64,000 nucleotides of DNA from Engraulis encrasicolus (Eukaryota; Chordata; Actinopteri; Clupeiformes; Engraulidae). A program made the position numbers and the translations under genes. Below are positions 1 through 11,172 of the stretch, piece after piece (the stretch's first letter is position 1; the number at the start of each line of letters is the position of its first letter). The stretch lies in NCBI RefSeq assembly GCF_034702125.1, contig NC_085878.1, positions 16,927,057 through 16,991,056 of the forward strand. The letters run 5' to 3'. The notes under the pieces were generated by a model. The model was not told the origin of the DNA, made no database searches, and was given only the letters and a program-made list of their open reading frames with translations.

Positions 1-882
1 ATACCCAAATGCTCCGTTCAGCAACAAATGTCAAAATTGTGATGAGAACATCTCTACTTCACCCCAGAAGTCACACAAACAGGTCTTAATGTCTAAAATA
101 GTGAACCACCACTTTAATGAACGCACTCCACTTGCGTTGGTGACGGGTAGAGTGAGGAAAATGCTAAGGGCAATGTCCGTGTTGGGAAAAACGGAGTGCA
201 TGTTTTTCCCCCTCAGGAGTCGCAGGAGATCACCAGCTGATGGAGACACGTTGGCGTTTTCCTAGATCCCTAGGCCAACCACAAAGTTGCGGAATTGTAT
301 CAGCTCCTCCACAAAGTCATCTTCCAGGTCCACGTCATATTTTCTCCTAAGTGCAGATGCTGATGCGCGGAGCTCATCTTGACTGCAGGTTAACATGTTG
401 TTTAGGAAGCTAAAGCTTTGTAGAGTGGAGTTGTACGCCTCGAATCTCCTGTCCAGCTCTGCCACCAGCCGGTACATAATGACGTTGAACACGGACACAG
501 CAAACCTGCGTCGGCCAGGGAGGTGCACGTCTGGTTCGGCTGAGTCGTCTGCGTGCCTTTTGTGCATCTTCACGCGCTGTTTGTCAGCCTTGTAGCCATC
601 ACACACAGTTGGGGACATATGTGTGCTGGCCTCCTCAAATCGGTCGAACTGGTCCTTCAGCCCTGCCACATACTGCCTCAGTGACCGGACAAGGCTCGCT
701 GCATTACAAAAGTCCAGGTTGACAACCTGCAATGCCACGCTCACACTGTTGAATCGCTGGAGAATCTCGTTCCAGAGCTGACATAGGATGGCGTTCTACA
801 GCTTGTCCAGCTGTTTGGCATTGGGACTTGGCCTCATTTCTCGCGCTGATGGTTTGATGGTCGTCATCACTATTGATCTTAA

Positions 883-1531
883 AGGAGAAGTCCACTTTTT
901 TGAACATTAAGGCCATTTTCTGAGTGGTCTGCAATGTTTTAGAGTCCCCCTCACCGTTTATTTCATGTTTGCTGCAGTCTCTGTTATTTGGCTGATTTGG
1001 ATTTTATCTCAACTAGCTTTAGAATGGCCGTCTATTGGCACCTGCAACTCTGTTCTTAAAATCACCTGAAACACTTGTTTTCGAAAGTCTACAGCTCACA
1101 AAGTGGTTAGGGGTGGTCACTAGCAGTCCCTAACAAGTTTCAAGGCGAAATATGGCTTCTGTCATTTTTTATTTGCCATTTTGTGAAAGAAAGTGAAAGT
1201 GAAAGTGAAACTTAATTTACAAATTGCTACATAAAACACACATAAAACACGACAGATGCCATATTTCGCTACAAAAATTGTTAAGGAATACCAGTGAATA
1301 CTGCTGAACACTTGGTGAGTTGCATATTCTTGAAAATAAATGTTAAAGGTGATTTTAAGAACAGAGTTGCAGGTGCCCATAGACGGCCATTCTAAAGCTG
1401 ATTGAGATCAAATCCAAATAAGCCAAATAACAGAGACTGCAGCAAACATGAAATAAACGGTGAGGGGGACTCTAAAACATTGCAGACCACTCAGAAAATG
1501 GCCTTAATGTTCAAAAAAGTGGACTTCTCCT
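883..1531. mobile_element. TTAA-flanked foldback miniature element in hAT-1
   Basis: A 649-bp non-autonomous DNA transposon. Its ends are inverted repeats of 185 bp each (883-1067 and 1347-1531), starting AGGAGAAGTCC, and it is flanked by TTAA at 879-882 and 1532-1535. TTAA duplication is the signature of piggyBac and Kolobok. It interrupts the hAT-1 coding sequence between the SDTRW block and the insert domain. The terminal AGGAGAA is shared with the elements at 41297-43481 and 50470-50886. Confidence 0.85.
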
Positions 1532-2292
1532 TTAAGGAATTCTGGATGTCTCCGTAATTCAAAGTCAGTGCTTTGGTGGCATCTGCGTGCGCAGACCACC
1601 TGGTGTCCGACAGTGATTTCAGGGTTTCCATGCGGCCATTTTCGTTCTTTTGCAGGCCAGCTGTTACAACTCTCCAGCAAGAGGGTGATTTGGAAAAAAA
1701 TGAAGAGGGCCTGAACCAAATTGAAAAGGTTATCCGTCTCTTCGCAGCAATTTGCACTGCTGTTTCCAACCAGATTTAATGTATGGGCAGCGCACGGAAT
1801 CCACTCTGCTAGGAGGTTGCGTTCTTTAATGAGCGACTGCAAGCCTTTGTATGTCCCGGACATGTTGCTGGCATTATCGTAGCATTGCCCACGACAATTT
1901 TGAATGTCAATGTCCAGCTCCTCAGCACCTTCAGCACAGAATCAAAAAGGGCCTCTCCCGTGTGCGATGTTATTGGGAGAAACGTAAGGAATCGCTCTTC
2001 TATTTCACCCTCGGGTGACACATAGCGCAGAATGAATGTCAGCTGATCAATGTGGGTGACGTCTGGAGTAGAGTCCACAGTGATTGAAAAGTACTTGGAC
2101 AATTTCACGCGGCTGACAACTTCAGCGAGGACTGTCTCCCCCATCAACCCAATGAACTCCTCAAAGACACTCATGTACAAATGAGGTATTTCCCCTCCCT
2201 GCATTGCCAAACCTCTCCATGTGTACCATGAGGAATAGGTCGAATTGGCATAGCAGCTCAAAGCTGCCGAGGTAGTTGCCATTCCGCACATC

Positions 2293-2511
2293 CAGTGTTG
2301 CCAGATTGGGCGGGTGCCCGCCCAATTGGGCTACTTGGGATGAGCGTCGGCGGGCAAAAACGGGAAAAATTGGCCATTTGGCGTTTTTTAAAGCCGTTTT
2401 GGGCCCATAGAAGTCAATGTAATTTGTTGAATTTGGGCGGAATTTAGTGCATTTTGGCGGTTTTTGAGAACGTTTTGGGCGGGATTTGGTCAGACACATC
2501 TGGCAACACTG
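2293..2511. mobile_element. 219-bp hAT miniature element in hAT-1
   Basis: Ends are CAGTGTTGCCAGAT and its reverse complement with one difference. The 8-bp direct repeat CGCACATC lies at 2285-2292 and 2512-2519, as expected for hAT. The interior is rich in repeated GGGCGG-type words. It splits the hAT-1 coding sequence between the zinc-finger and catalytic parts. An element with the same first ten terminal bases lies at 51185-51546. Confidence 0.85.
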
Positions 2512-3165
2512 CGCACATCCCCTAACACGCTTGTGTGTCCCCTCAGAGACAGCCCACTCTGCCAAGTATTTCACCACGGCAACAATTCTCTCCAGGACCT
2601 GTTTCTAGTATTCACACTCTGCGTTAATTTACGCAATTATGCGTCCACTGTCCCACGATCAGCTGACTCCCTCACATATGCATCCATGGCCTGTCTGTGT
2701 GACATACTGTTCTCGTGTTCTTGGATCTTCTCAGCAGCGTGCTTCCAGTCACAGAATCCGGTACTTGCAAACGGAGATCTGTGATTCTGGCCGAACATTT
2801 TGCATGAGAAACAGAAGACACTGCCCTGAGAGGGTGAATAGCACATACACTCTCTGATGACACGCTCTTCGTTTAATAGCTGCCGGTGGAAATGGGTCTT
2901 GGACAAAAATCTTTGCTGGTGTTTGTATTTGCGTTCAGATGCCTTGAAGTCACAGTCCCGATTTTGACACAAGCCTGGTCCTACTTTTGACCAGTATGCG
3001 CGCACCTGCTGATAGGGTCGGTGCTGTAGGGGTCTATGCTCCTTCGTTCCACATCTTGACTAGCCTGTTCTTCCTCCTCTGCCCCGTCATCCTCAGTAAG
3101 TAGACCTAGTCCATCCTCTTGTGTGTCAATCCTCACCTCATCGACATATTCCTCAGCAATGTTTT

Positions 3166-3849
3166 TTTTATTGCAGCCGATGCTCCCTCATTGAGTTCTT
3201 TCTCCACCTTCACAAACATAACGTTTATTATGTTATCCGTTGCAGCCTATTCGCCTATTACCTTGTAGTTTAGCTTGGCTATAGCCTGCTCGACTTCTTT
3301 TCTATAGCCTATAAATATGATAGATACCTTACATTTTGCAGATATGATGTCCAGCCTATGGGCTTGTATTAGAACAGGATTATTATTATTATTCATATTC
3401 ATATTGGCCTAGCCTTAGCCTATAGCCAATCTATATCGTTATATTCAAGAGCACATTGGTCATCCTTACGGGAAGATTAGCAGCGAGTGAAGGTGGATTT
3501 GTCTCTATCTCCGCGGAAACTGAAAAAGTCTGTGACTTGGTGGGCTTAATGCCTTAATTTGAGCTTCTATCTTTTTCTTCTGTTTTTGTGCGTCACTGGC
3601 TTGTATTCTCTTCATCTCGTTTTCTCGTAATCTAGCCTAGCCTCTCTCCGAATAAATGCCGGTATGAGAGACGTTAAAAATTGTAACATTTTACTCGCCG
3701 TAAAAGGTGTCAAGATGATACAACAACAACATTCTGAGGCCTCACTTCATCATGGCTCTTACAGCAGGCTGCTGCGTGTTCATTTATGGCATTTCAAACA
3801 TTTATTTAACCATTCATTAATGTAGGCCCACGTTTGCAATCATTTATTA
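3166..3849. other. No gene seen
   Basis: AT-rich sequence with many GCCTATAG-type words. I see no coding motif or convincing inverted repeat. It probably includes the upstream region of hAT-1. Confidence 0.4.
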
Positions 3850-4432
3850 TTTTGTTAACATTCCAAGACAGCCTAGGAGGCCCCTGATTGGCTGTGGCCC
3901 CGGGGCTTCAGCCCTCGTTAGCCCCCTCGTTAATGCGCCAGTGTTTACAGATGTAGTATCACAAGCCATAGCCACAACATTAGGTGCACACTTCCACTGC
4001 TGAACCAGATCATAGACTGTGTCTTCAATGACACTGCCTGTGACAGTTGATGCAATGGCTATGCCCAACAACTTGAATCTTGAATTTGCCATCTCCAGAA
4101 ATAACAGGGAATCTGTCATCTGATTTGTATTTTGATGATTTCAGGATTTTTCCATCCCAGTGGACAGCTGCACATTGAGGAATGTTCCAGTCCTCTTTGA
4201 TTGCTGTAACATTCATTTAATGTGCTTTTGTACGTGATCTGTCAGCTGTGCTGTAGGAACAACATATCTTGTCCGGATCTCCCCCACTCTTCTCCACAAT
4301 ATTTCGTGTCAGTGAAGAAGTCTGAGTTGGGGACAGGCCCAGGCGCTCACAATGTTGCTGGAGGTCAAGATCTTTGACGATGTCACAAATACTGGTGTCC
4401 CAGTCTTACTCAGCCTTTTGTGGTTTCTCTTT
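3850..4432 (-). pseudogene. Relic of an unidentified transposon-type protein
   Basis: Two frames on the minus strand carry protein-like sequence in order: IKEDWNIPQCAAVHWDGKIL (4216-4120 region), then DLVQQWKCAPNVVAMACDTT followed by SVNTG (4000-3930). The pairing of an HWDGK block with a DTTSxNTG block recurs in uncharacterised, transposon-like proteins of animals; I cannot name the family. Upstream, 4430-4260 gives SSLTRNIVEKSGGDPDKI in another frame. The relic runs into the left end of shell 1, whose TSD starts at 4445, so its upstream half may lie beyond 37177. Confidence 0.5.
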
Positions 4433-4725
4433 CTTCTAGGAACAGTTGTAACCAGGCTTTTAGGCAGGGTTTTTTTTTAAGGGTGTCTAACTTTTTTTAA
4501 CCTGTCATTGGGCGTGGCGCCGCGGCGCCTCGACCCGCAGGCACAAGTGTTTTAGGGGTGTCTTGGCGCAATTTCCTGCAATTTGAGGAGCAAATTTTGA
4601 CCAATACAACCAAGTGTTTTGGCCTTTGTTAAAACATTTTTGTACCAATAGTAAGGCTGGACTGGGGGGAGGCATGTGTGCATGGAAACATTCAAGCCAG
4701 ATCCATTTTAGGTAATACAACTTTC

Positions 4726-4731
4726 TTTATT
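4726..4731 (-). terminator. Polyadenylation signal of hAT-A
   Basis: AATAAA on the minus strand, 107 bases past the hAT-A stop codon and before the shell 1 end. Confidence 0.5.
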
Positions 4732-4837
4732 TAATTTGTTACTGAACTGCTACAATACAAGTTAACTATAAGAATACATGTTTGTTTCCCTGAACATACA
4801 AACTGTACAAATTACATGTTTCACTGCAACAATATGT

Positions 4838-5061
4838 TTACAAGCACCTGGGAGCCTGGAGGTATAACTTTCTGGCGGCAGCGAAGTCGAATTCTGGCAT
4901 GGGAATTCGGGCATAGCTGAGCCTGATGAGCCGATCCAGCTGCTCAATGCCGAGGAGTGTGCGTGTTTTTGTCTTTATCCTATTCTGACAGGAAAACACA
5001 CGCTCCGCCTCAGCATTGCTGACCAGCACAATCAGGCAGCAGCACATCAGCTTGAACACCT
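4838..5061 (-). CDS. hAT-A last exon: C-terminal dimerisation domain
   Basis: An open exon following a TTTTTCAG acceptor (5069-5062). It encodes KLMCCCLIVLVSNAEAERVF followed by SCQNRIKTKTRTLLG and a Leu-rich end, the classic hAT dimerisation signature (VSNAxxERxFS, then NRIKTKxR). The stop codon is at 4838. This is the best-preserved part of hAT-A; an intact acceptor and no frame damage suggest moderate age. Confidence 0.8.
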
Positions 5062-5191
5062 CTGAAAAAGCAAACTGATTACCATAATGGCACAGCTGAT
5101 CAGTACATTCAGGAATCGGTACAGCTCGAAATAAAACTACAAAATTGTAAAAAAAAAAAAAAAAAAAGTGTTATTATCAAATCCACTCACC

Positions 5192-5496
5192 ACCAAAGAT
5201 CTGCTGGTTGTTCGTATGGACACCTCCAAACATCTTCTGGAGGAGCTCTGAGGGCCTGTAAAAGTGGAAGACCGCTTCTCCATCATTAGTAATCTTCTTC
5301 TCACCTTTGAAGCGCCTGCTTAAAAGCAACAAATTGCCCTTCACAAATGAATCGGTCAATATAACCGTCGCATATATTACCCTCCCTGGTCTCTTTCTTC
5401 TCAGCATAGTGGTCCAGGAGAGTGTTGAGCTCTTTTCGTCCCCAGTACGCCAAAGTCACGTTATCTTCCACCGGATAGGATGCTGGTTCAAAAATC
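5192..5496 (-). pseudogene. hAT-A exon before the dimerisation domain
   Basis: Acceptor TTCTTGCAG at the upstream edge, donor GTGAGT at the downstream edge near 5190. Encodes IFEPASYPVEDNVTLAYWGR and then, after a frame change, FKGEKKITNDGEAVFHFYRP. Typical of the hAT region linking the insert domain to the C-terminal domain. Confidence 0.6.
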
Positions 5497-5627
5497 TGCA
5501 AGAAGTACAGTGAATAGACTTATCATAATTATCATCATTGGTCCTGAATCCTGTTGAGTCGTAGGGATAGGATATTTATCAACAAAGACACAATATAAAG
5601 CGGTAATATTTTCTAAACAATTTAAAT

Positions 5628-5840
5628 CAGGTGGTAGAGTGCCTACTTGGCAACCAGAAGGTTGCAGGTTCAAGCCCCACTCTGTCTGATCCCATCAATG
5701 TGTCCTTGAACAAGACACTTAACCCCAAGTTGCTCCTGGTGGCAGGGTGGTACCCTGCGTGGCAGCCACGGCCACCGGTGTGTGAATGCGAGTGTGAATG
5801 GGTGAATGTGAGGCATAAAATGTAAAAGCGCTTTAGGCGC
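5628..5840 (+). mobile_element. tRNA-derived SINE, 5' truncated
   Basis: Begins with a tRNA-like GGTGGTAGAGTGCC and contains a B-box-like GGTTCAAGCC (5667-5676), followed by a body with CAAGACACTTAACCCCAAGT and GTGTGAATGGGTGAATGTG and a tail AAAAGCGCTTTAGGC. This layout, and the AAGCGCTTT tail shared with L2-type LINEs, is typical of teleost SINEs. The A-box half is not recognisable. It sits inside hAT-A between coding blocks. Confidence 0.65.
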
Positions 5841-6219
5841 AGGTTCAGGTGGTTTGTGGCATCCAGTACATCTGCCAGCAGGTGGAGAAGGGCCACAGGC
5901 AGGTAGCTTGTCAGCTGCTGGTGGAGCCCGATGGCAGTGGGGTCCCCTGCTGCTGCCTGCTCATCTGTGTAGACTGCCAGCGCCCGGTAGTTCTTCAGAA
6001 CACTTTGGATGGCCTACCCCATGCTCAGCCACCGGATTTTCTTGAAGGTGCGGCGGCAGGACCTAATGATGCCTTCGCTTTGGGAGGGAGGTTTACTAAC
6101 GCTCTTCTCCCAAACTCTGCTAGATGGCATCCCTTAGGCTACATATGGAGGGCTGAACCAATGTTCAACAACTTGTTGTTCACAAATATCAAATAATCAT
6201 TTGGAATTACACAATAACA

Positions 6220-6306
6220 CAGGGCTTAAATTTTTTCCATGGTTCGGTGGCAAATATTTAAGATGTGGTGGCCCGCCACAGTGAAATGTACATAGGGGAA
6301 ACCCTG
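6220..6306. mobile_element. Possible very short hAT-like miniature element
   Basis: Starts CAGGGCTTAAATT and ends GGGGAAACCCTG, with only AACA repeated at the edges. It lies exactly where hAT-A coding similarity is interrupted. An 8-bp TSD is not visible, so this is tentative. Confidence 0.3.
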
Positions 6307-7139
6307 AACACATCTGACCATAGCCTTGAATTCTGCCAGTCTCATCACGTAGTTGTAGATGCTGTCAACCAGCAGGCTGGTAGTCTTCATTTGTGGGATG
6401 TCCTTGGCCGCCTGCGATACTGCTAGGTGCAGCCTGTGACAGACACAGTGGACAGTAGGCCTGGGCAAAAAATCGATGTGATTTTAAAATCGAGTTTGAA
6501 CGTCAAATCGATTTGTTTTTTGAGAAATCGCGTTATATACGATTTTTAAAAAAAAATCATCTGTCAGTTTATGTATCCAAGCGCACAGCGCATTGCATTA
6601 CGTTCGCCACTTGGCGAAGACGTAGGTCTAGCCTACCTAGTGCATTCTCTGTGTCTCCTCCCCCATTACATGCACAAACAAACGTGGTGAGTGAAATGGT
6701 TTGACAGAAATATAGTGAAACGGGTGAGGAATACGGGCTCCTGTTCAAAAAGGTGACACTACCTCCTATCGTTTTGCCAATGATGAATTAAACAACCTAC
6801 CACTTTGTAAATTGTGAATGACAGTGTTGTCGTAACGTAAGCTGTACGTCGTAGCAGCCGGACTACAGGCATGTTTCAATATTTGAAACGAAAACATCTC
6901 GCGGAGAAAATGCTAAACAAACTACTCTACCCCTACCACAAGAGTGGCGCAAGGTGGAAAGCAATCACGGATGCAATTAGCCTAGAACTACCTACTACGA
7001 TATGCTTCCAATTTATTCGGCAGAGAAGAGAGGTTTTCAACATATGCTTAAAGTTTTGGATGCGCTGCTTCCTCGCCTGTATGATCTTAACCAACATATG
7101 TGAGTTGAAAGGAATCTCTCTCCCTCCCTCTCTCTCTCG

Positions 7140-7147
<8 letters not shown>

Positions 7148-7205
<58 letters not shown>
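7148..7205. repeat. (CA)n microsatellite
   Basis: About 28 uninterrupted CA units preceded by CT-rich sequence (7117-7147) and followed by more CT repeats (7237-7260). Confidence 0.97.
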
Positions 7206-7206
<1 letters not shown>

Positions 7207-8838
7207 AAGCAACCGGAGCACTCTGTCTCTCGCGCGCTCTCTCTCTCTCCCTCTCTCTCTAAAAGCTATTCTCGGACGGGACTAGTTAGGAGACTTGTGG
7301 CAAAGTAACCGCGTCTGAAGAACGCGCCATGTCAGTAAAGATAGCGGCGATATCGGTAAACTTCGCCGAGAGTTTTACCACCTGTTGCAGTCTGGAGAAA
7401 TTACCAGCTGTAAAACTAGTTCTAATCCTGTGCGAATGCGCTGATGTCTGATTAAATGCATGAAACGCGATATCTAATCTACTCAGGCTTGCAAACGTTA
7501 CCGTCTTGAAGTAAGCATTGTTTTAGGGTGTTGCTCCAAAATGTTTTCGCTGTGTTAACGCAGCAGTGTTCAGATGCATCGACATGTATTCAGACGACGC
7601 ACTATGGGCTCTGATGGGAAACCAGCAGGCAATTGCTAAATTTGTTCATCTGGGACAAGAGCCTCCATACATCTGTACTATAATGCACCATTAATATATT
7701 GTGGGGATGGATGGCACGTGACGACAGATCTCAACAGTGCCTGAGGGTTTACCCCTCACATTTTTTGTTCTTTCTCTGAGATGTTTCAATGTAATCTCAA
7801 TTGGTCATTTCTATTAGCAATGTTCTGAGATAAATTACATCAGGCTATTTTGGCCTGGAGTTCCCAAACTTTACTATGAGCCCTCCACATACAGGTAGAT
7901 ACAGCCAAGCCCCCCCTGACATGGGACGTGCCACACTATTTTTTTCTGTGCACCCAGTCTCACACCTTGATAAAGTTTGTGTATTCCTAAGACTATTCAG
8001 GTACTACAGAAAGCACAATACATAAATATTGTAAAGAAAAAAATATTCCTTTGGGATTTAGGCCTATTTCTGTCAGAACCATTTCAGTCAAGAAACACAA
8101 GAGAAGAATATAAATGAAATTTCTTTTATTGAAATTATGAATTACATTTGGCGGTATAGCTCTGTTCGGAGGAACCCCCCTATTTCCATGAGCAGCATGG
8201 AAAAGCATTTAGTCAGGGGGCAGCAGCAGTTTAGGGAATTCTCACCCCAGCAGGACAGGGCGAGAGATAACCCCCCATGAACAGAGCCAAGCGACGTGAC
8301 GAGAACATGTCACATCATACACGACAAGGTGGAGCAGGGGAGGTGGTGGGTAGCAAAAACCGAGCAGCATACAGTTGAGAGGAAGTGGATAGAATTTAAA
8401 AGGCGTGCCGAAGCCGTGTGGCCAATCGCTAGGGAAGAAAGATTATCAGCTGAGGGAATGCACCTGGATCAATTAGGAATTAATTAGATGAAGGGGAGGG
8501 CAGCAAGCTTCTTGACTACCATGGCCTGGCCAGAACTGACGTTAGTACTTTAATTTTTGGTTTATTTTGGCTACTTAGGTCATTCAATTAATTTTGCTAT
8601 ATTTTCCCTGCCAATCTGCCACGGCCCCCCTGGCATCCTCTCACGCCCCCCCAGGCCCCACTTTGAAAACCCCCTGCTATAGGCTACCCCATGTCCATAT
8701 AAACTGGTCCAGTCCGAGTAGGCTTCACACACACCAGAGGCACTGCCACACAAACAGAGCCTACTTGTCAATCTCTCTGTCAATCTCTCTCTCTCTCACA
8801 CACACACACACACCTAGAGGGGCCTAGAGAGCTCAACA

Positions 8839-8871
8839 AGTTTTTTTTTTTTGGGGGGGGGGGGGGGGGGG
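8839..8871. repeat. T-run followed by G-run
   Basis: About 12 T followed by about 20 G, directly inside the right terminal region of hAT-B. The G-run could form a quadruplex and is prone to length error. Confidence 0.9.
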
Positions 8872-8955
8872 TATTGAATCGAATCGTGAATCGTGAATCG
8901 AGTTTGGTAATGAAAAAACCTAGATTTTTTTTTCAGGGTGAATCGCCCAGCCCTA

Positions 8956-10658
8956 CCCAGGTGAAAAAGTGGTTCAATTTAGTACAATAAAAGCACGACT
9001 GAAGTGTACTTAGCATGTTAAAAGCGCACTCACACTTTTTGTGCTAAGAAAAAGTATGTTTACAATATGCTTATTTAAAGTGTACTTAAAATTAGATGTA
9101 ATTAAGTTGCTCTCAAAGAAAGTACACTTTGCGAACCATACATAAAGTGCACTTAGAAGATGTTTGGCTAAAGTGTATTTAGAGGAATATACTAATAGTG
9201 TTCTAATAGTGAACTTACTAAAAGTGTATTTTTTAATAACATATTGCAATTGCACTTTTTTTAAGTGCACTTTGATTATACTTCACCCAAGTGACTTCGA
9301 AGTGTGATTTTCTATAGTGTGCTTTAAAGTAAATCACTTTAACATATTGGAAGTATACTTTTTCTAAGTGCACCATGATTGTGCTTCATAGCCTGATAAA
9401 CCAGACTAAATGTGGATGTCTAATTTAGTCTGGCCTCGATGCATAATACATCCGAAGATTGTTGATGAGAACAACCTTCCCTCAAAACCCTGCCCGCTTT
9501 GATTCAAAACACATCTTTGCGTTGTAATTGGTTTGCCAGATTCATGGCATTCTGGCTTCATTGAATCATTATGCGAGGCCAGACCCACCCGTAGACAAAA
9601 CATTTTGCCGTCCAGCGGGTGGCGCTGGTTCACCAGGCTATGTGTTTCATCCAAATATATTCAAAGTGTGCTTACACAAAGTGCATTTACCCATCATGCA
9701 TCATCATGCATGTACCATCATGTAATGCACTTCTTGGAGCTCAATTTCTCAAACAGAAAGCCATTGACCATTGAAGGAATATCTTTGGTTTGCATGAAAA
9801 TATTACTCATTGTTATATTCTGCGTTTATTGTAGGAGTTTTAAAATTTTAAAGTGGTACACAAAAAATGACCATGTTCCCACCGTCATTATGATGGTCAC
9901 GTATATGTTCTGGTATATATAGGCTCACACTTCCCATGACAACATGGTGAGAGGTAAGTTGTAACTAGTTGTTCAAACAAAGAATCAAGGATCACCATTA
10001 GTGATCAATTCAAATGATCAACTGCAGGCAGGTGGAACAATAATGAAATAAAGTGAAATGTGTATCTGAAATCTCTGTAACAATGCAATGATTGTAAATG
10101 TCAGTCATGCTAGGCATGCATACTGTATCACTACTGTGACATGTGGCTGTGTGTAATGTACAAGCTCTGAGAACCAGCATGGATTGTAGTATTACATTTA
10201 TATTATTTGTTGTACTTGGGAGTGTACTGTAAATATACTTCAAGCATACCTGTTATATATTTACAATACTTAATATGATATACTTTTTACAGACTTAAAA
10301 TGTTCCAATGTACGTAGTCCAAAGAAGCATGAAGTTAATATACTTTTATTGTACTTCTAGTAACAATAAAATGTTATAGAAGTGTACTCAAGCACACTAT
10401 TAATGCCATACGAATGCATGAAAAGCGTGTTTGGAGCATACTTTCAAAAGTATGCTTGTAGTGCACTTAAAGTTGTCCAAAAGCGGTGCCAATTTAGCAT
10501 CCTCAGTGTGCTGCAAGTGTGCTGAAGTACTGCTTTAGTAGTGCTTTAGCGCACTAATAGTGCAATGAAGCACACTTTAAATCGCCGAAAATAGTACACT
10601 TTGTACTTAGTACGGTTTAAAAAAAGTACACTTTAAGTATATGGATTTTTCACCTGGG
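8956..10658. mobile_element. TA-flanked non-autonomous element (1.7 kb)
   Basis: Ends CCCAGGTGAAAAA and TTTTTCACCTGGG, with TA at 8954-8955 and 10659-10660. The interior is built of many degenerate AAGTGTACTT / AAGTACACTT words in both orientations. The TA duplication suggests Tc1/mariner or another TA-using group. It contains the hAT-like element at 9389-9640. Confidence 0.75.
9389..9640. mobile_element. 252-bp TAGCC-ended miniature element
   Basis: Ends TAGCCTGATAAACCAG and CTGGTTCACCAGGCTA. Flanks are TGTGCTTCA (9380-9388) and TGTGTTTCA (9641-9649), a 9-bp duplication with one change. hAT- or Mutator-like by TSD length. Confidence 0.7.
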
Positions 10659-10660
10659 TA

Positions 10661-11168
10661 GTGGACAGCTACAGTGTAGGGGTTGTCGCGGTGAAGTAGT
10701 CCCGTGACGCCGTTCAGGTCGCTTGACATAACCGCTGCACCGTCCATTCCCTATCCTAGTACCTATTCAATGCAGACATTTACAAGTACATTTTAGTGTA
10801 ATTTTACAAACTAAACGAATCTAATACAAAATACTATCTTCGTTTCTGGGTTCGGGTTCTACCAAATCTTAAGCACTGGATTCGGCAGAACTATAAAATG
10901 TAGGATTCGGTACATCTCTACTTAAAAATAATCAGTACACAGACATGAATTAAAGACAAACGTGGCAATGGTCATTTAAGACTTGTTGTGAATTGTGATA
11001 TATGGTGCATTCATGGAATAAACTGACCTTTCTCACTGGGATGTCATACTTCTGGAGAATGTCCAGCGTTGTCCTGTAAATGGTTTCCGCCTTGCCATCC
11101 TCGACTTTCTTGCACTTCAGGAATGACGTCACCAGCTCCGCTGTACACACACGCACATATCGGATAAC
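10661..11168 (-). pseudogene. hAT-A exons around the second catalytic Asp
   Basis: Exon 11168-11028 encodes VRVCTAELVTSFLKCKKVED and KAETIYRTTLDIL and ends in donor GTCAGT (11027). The next block, 10750-10661, opens GMDGAAVM and runs to the GTGGACAG duplicated by hAT-B. The intron between is ~277 bp. The sequence continues in frame at 6455. Confidence 0.75.
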
Positions 11169-11172
11169 TAAT

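Larger units (their letters stand above)
31..3165 (-). pseudogene. ZMYM1-like hAT transposase relic (hAT-1)
   Basis: Cut-and-paste transposase of the hAT superfamily, domesticated-looking ZMYM1/DUF4371 type. Reading leftwards: an acidic N-terminus (~3160-3010), a TTF-type zinc finger (3005-2637, with FCFSCKMFG and GFCDWKHA), the catalytic RNaseH-like core (2291-1809, with ITVDSTPDVTHIDQ, then CAAHTLNLVG near 1800 and SDTRWSAHADATKAL near 1620), an insert domain (744-262), and the start of the dimerisation domain (249-31, with FPNTDIALSIF and LPVTNASG). After that point the sequence stops matching the family, so the C-terminus is lost. Reading-frame changes near 1700, 1810 and 2600 and two inserted miniature elements (883-1531, 2293-2511) break it. 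The family is known from many fish genomes; the assignment rests on motif recognition. Confidence 0.85.
6456..8955. mobile_element. hAT-B: 2.5-kb non-autonomous hAT element in hAT-A
   Basis: Left end TAGGCCTGGGC, right end inverted TAGGGCTGGGC, both followed by AATCGA-type words typical of the TAGGGCTGGGCGATT group of fish hAT elements. The TSD GTGGACAG is at 6448-6455 and at 10661-10668: a TA-flanked element (8956-10658) later landed in the terminal TA of hAT-B and pushed its right TSD away. The interior holds a CT/CA microsatellite, and between ~7858 and ~8686 GTTCCCAAACTTT...TTTGAAAACCCCCTG, perhaps another decayed insertion. No coding sequence seen. Confidence 0.85.

Noticed and set aside
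5667..5676. tRNA gene, from the B-box-like sequence
   Set aside because: No A box, acceptor stem or anticodon arm; the downstream body marks it as a SINE.
6933..7308. Open frames over the CA/CT microsatellite on both strands (also at 20583-20899, 24388-24702, 31375-31780)
   Set aside because: Translations are Cys-Val, His-Thr, Leu-Ser or Arg-Glu runs made by dinucleotide repeats; no domain.
7858..8686. Separate hAT-like element inside hAT-B (GTTCCCAAAC...TTTGAAAACCCCCTG)
   Set aside because: Suggestive ends, but the flanks do not give an 8-bp duplication; noted only within hAT-B.
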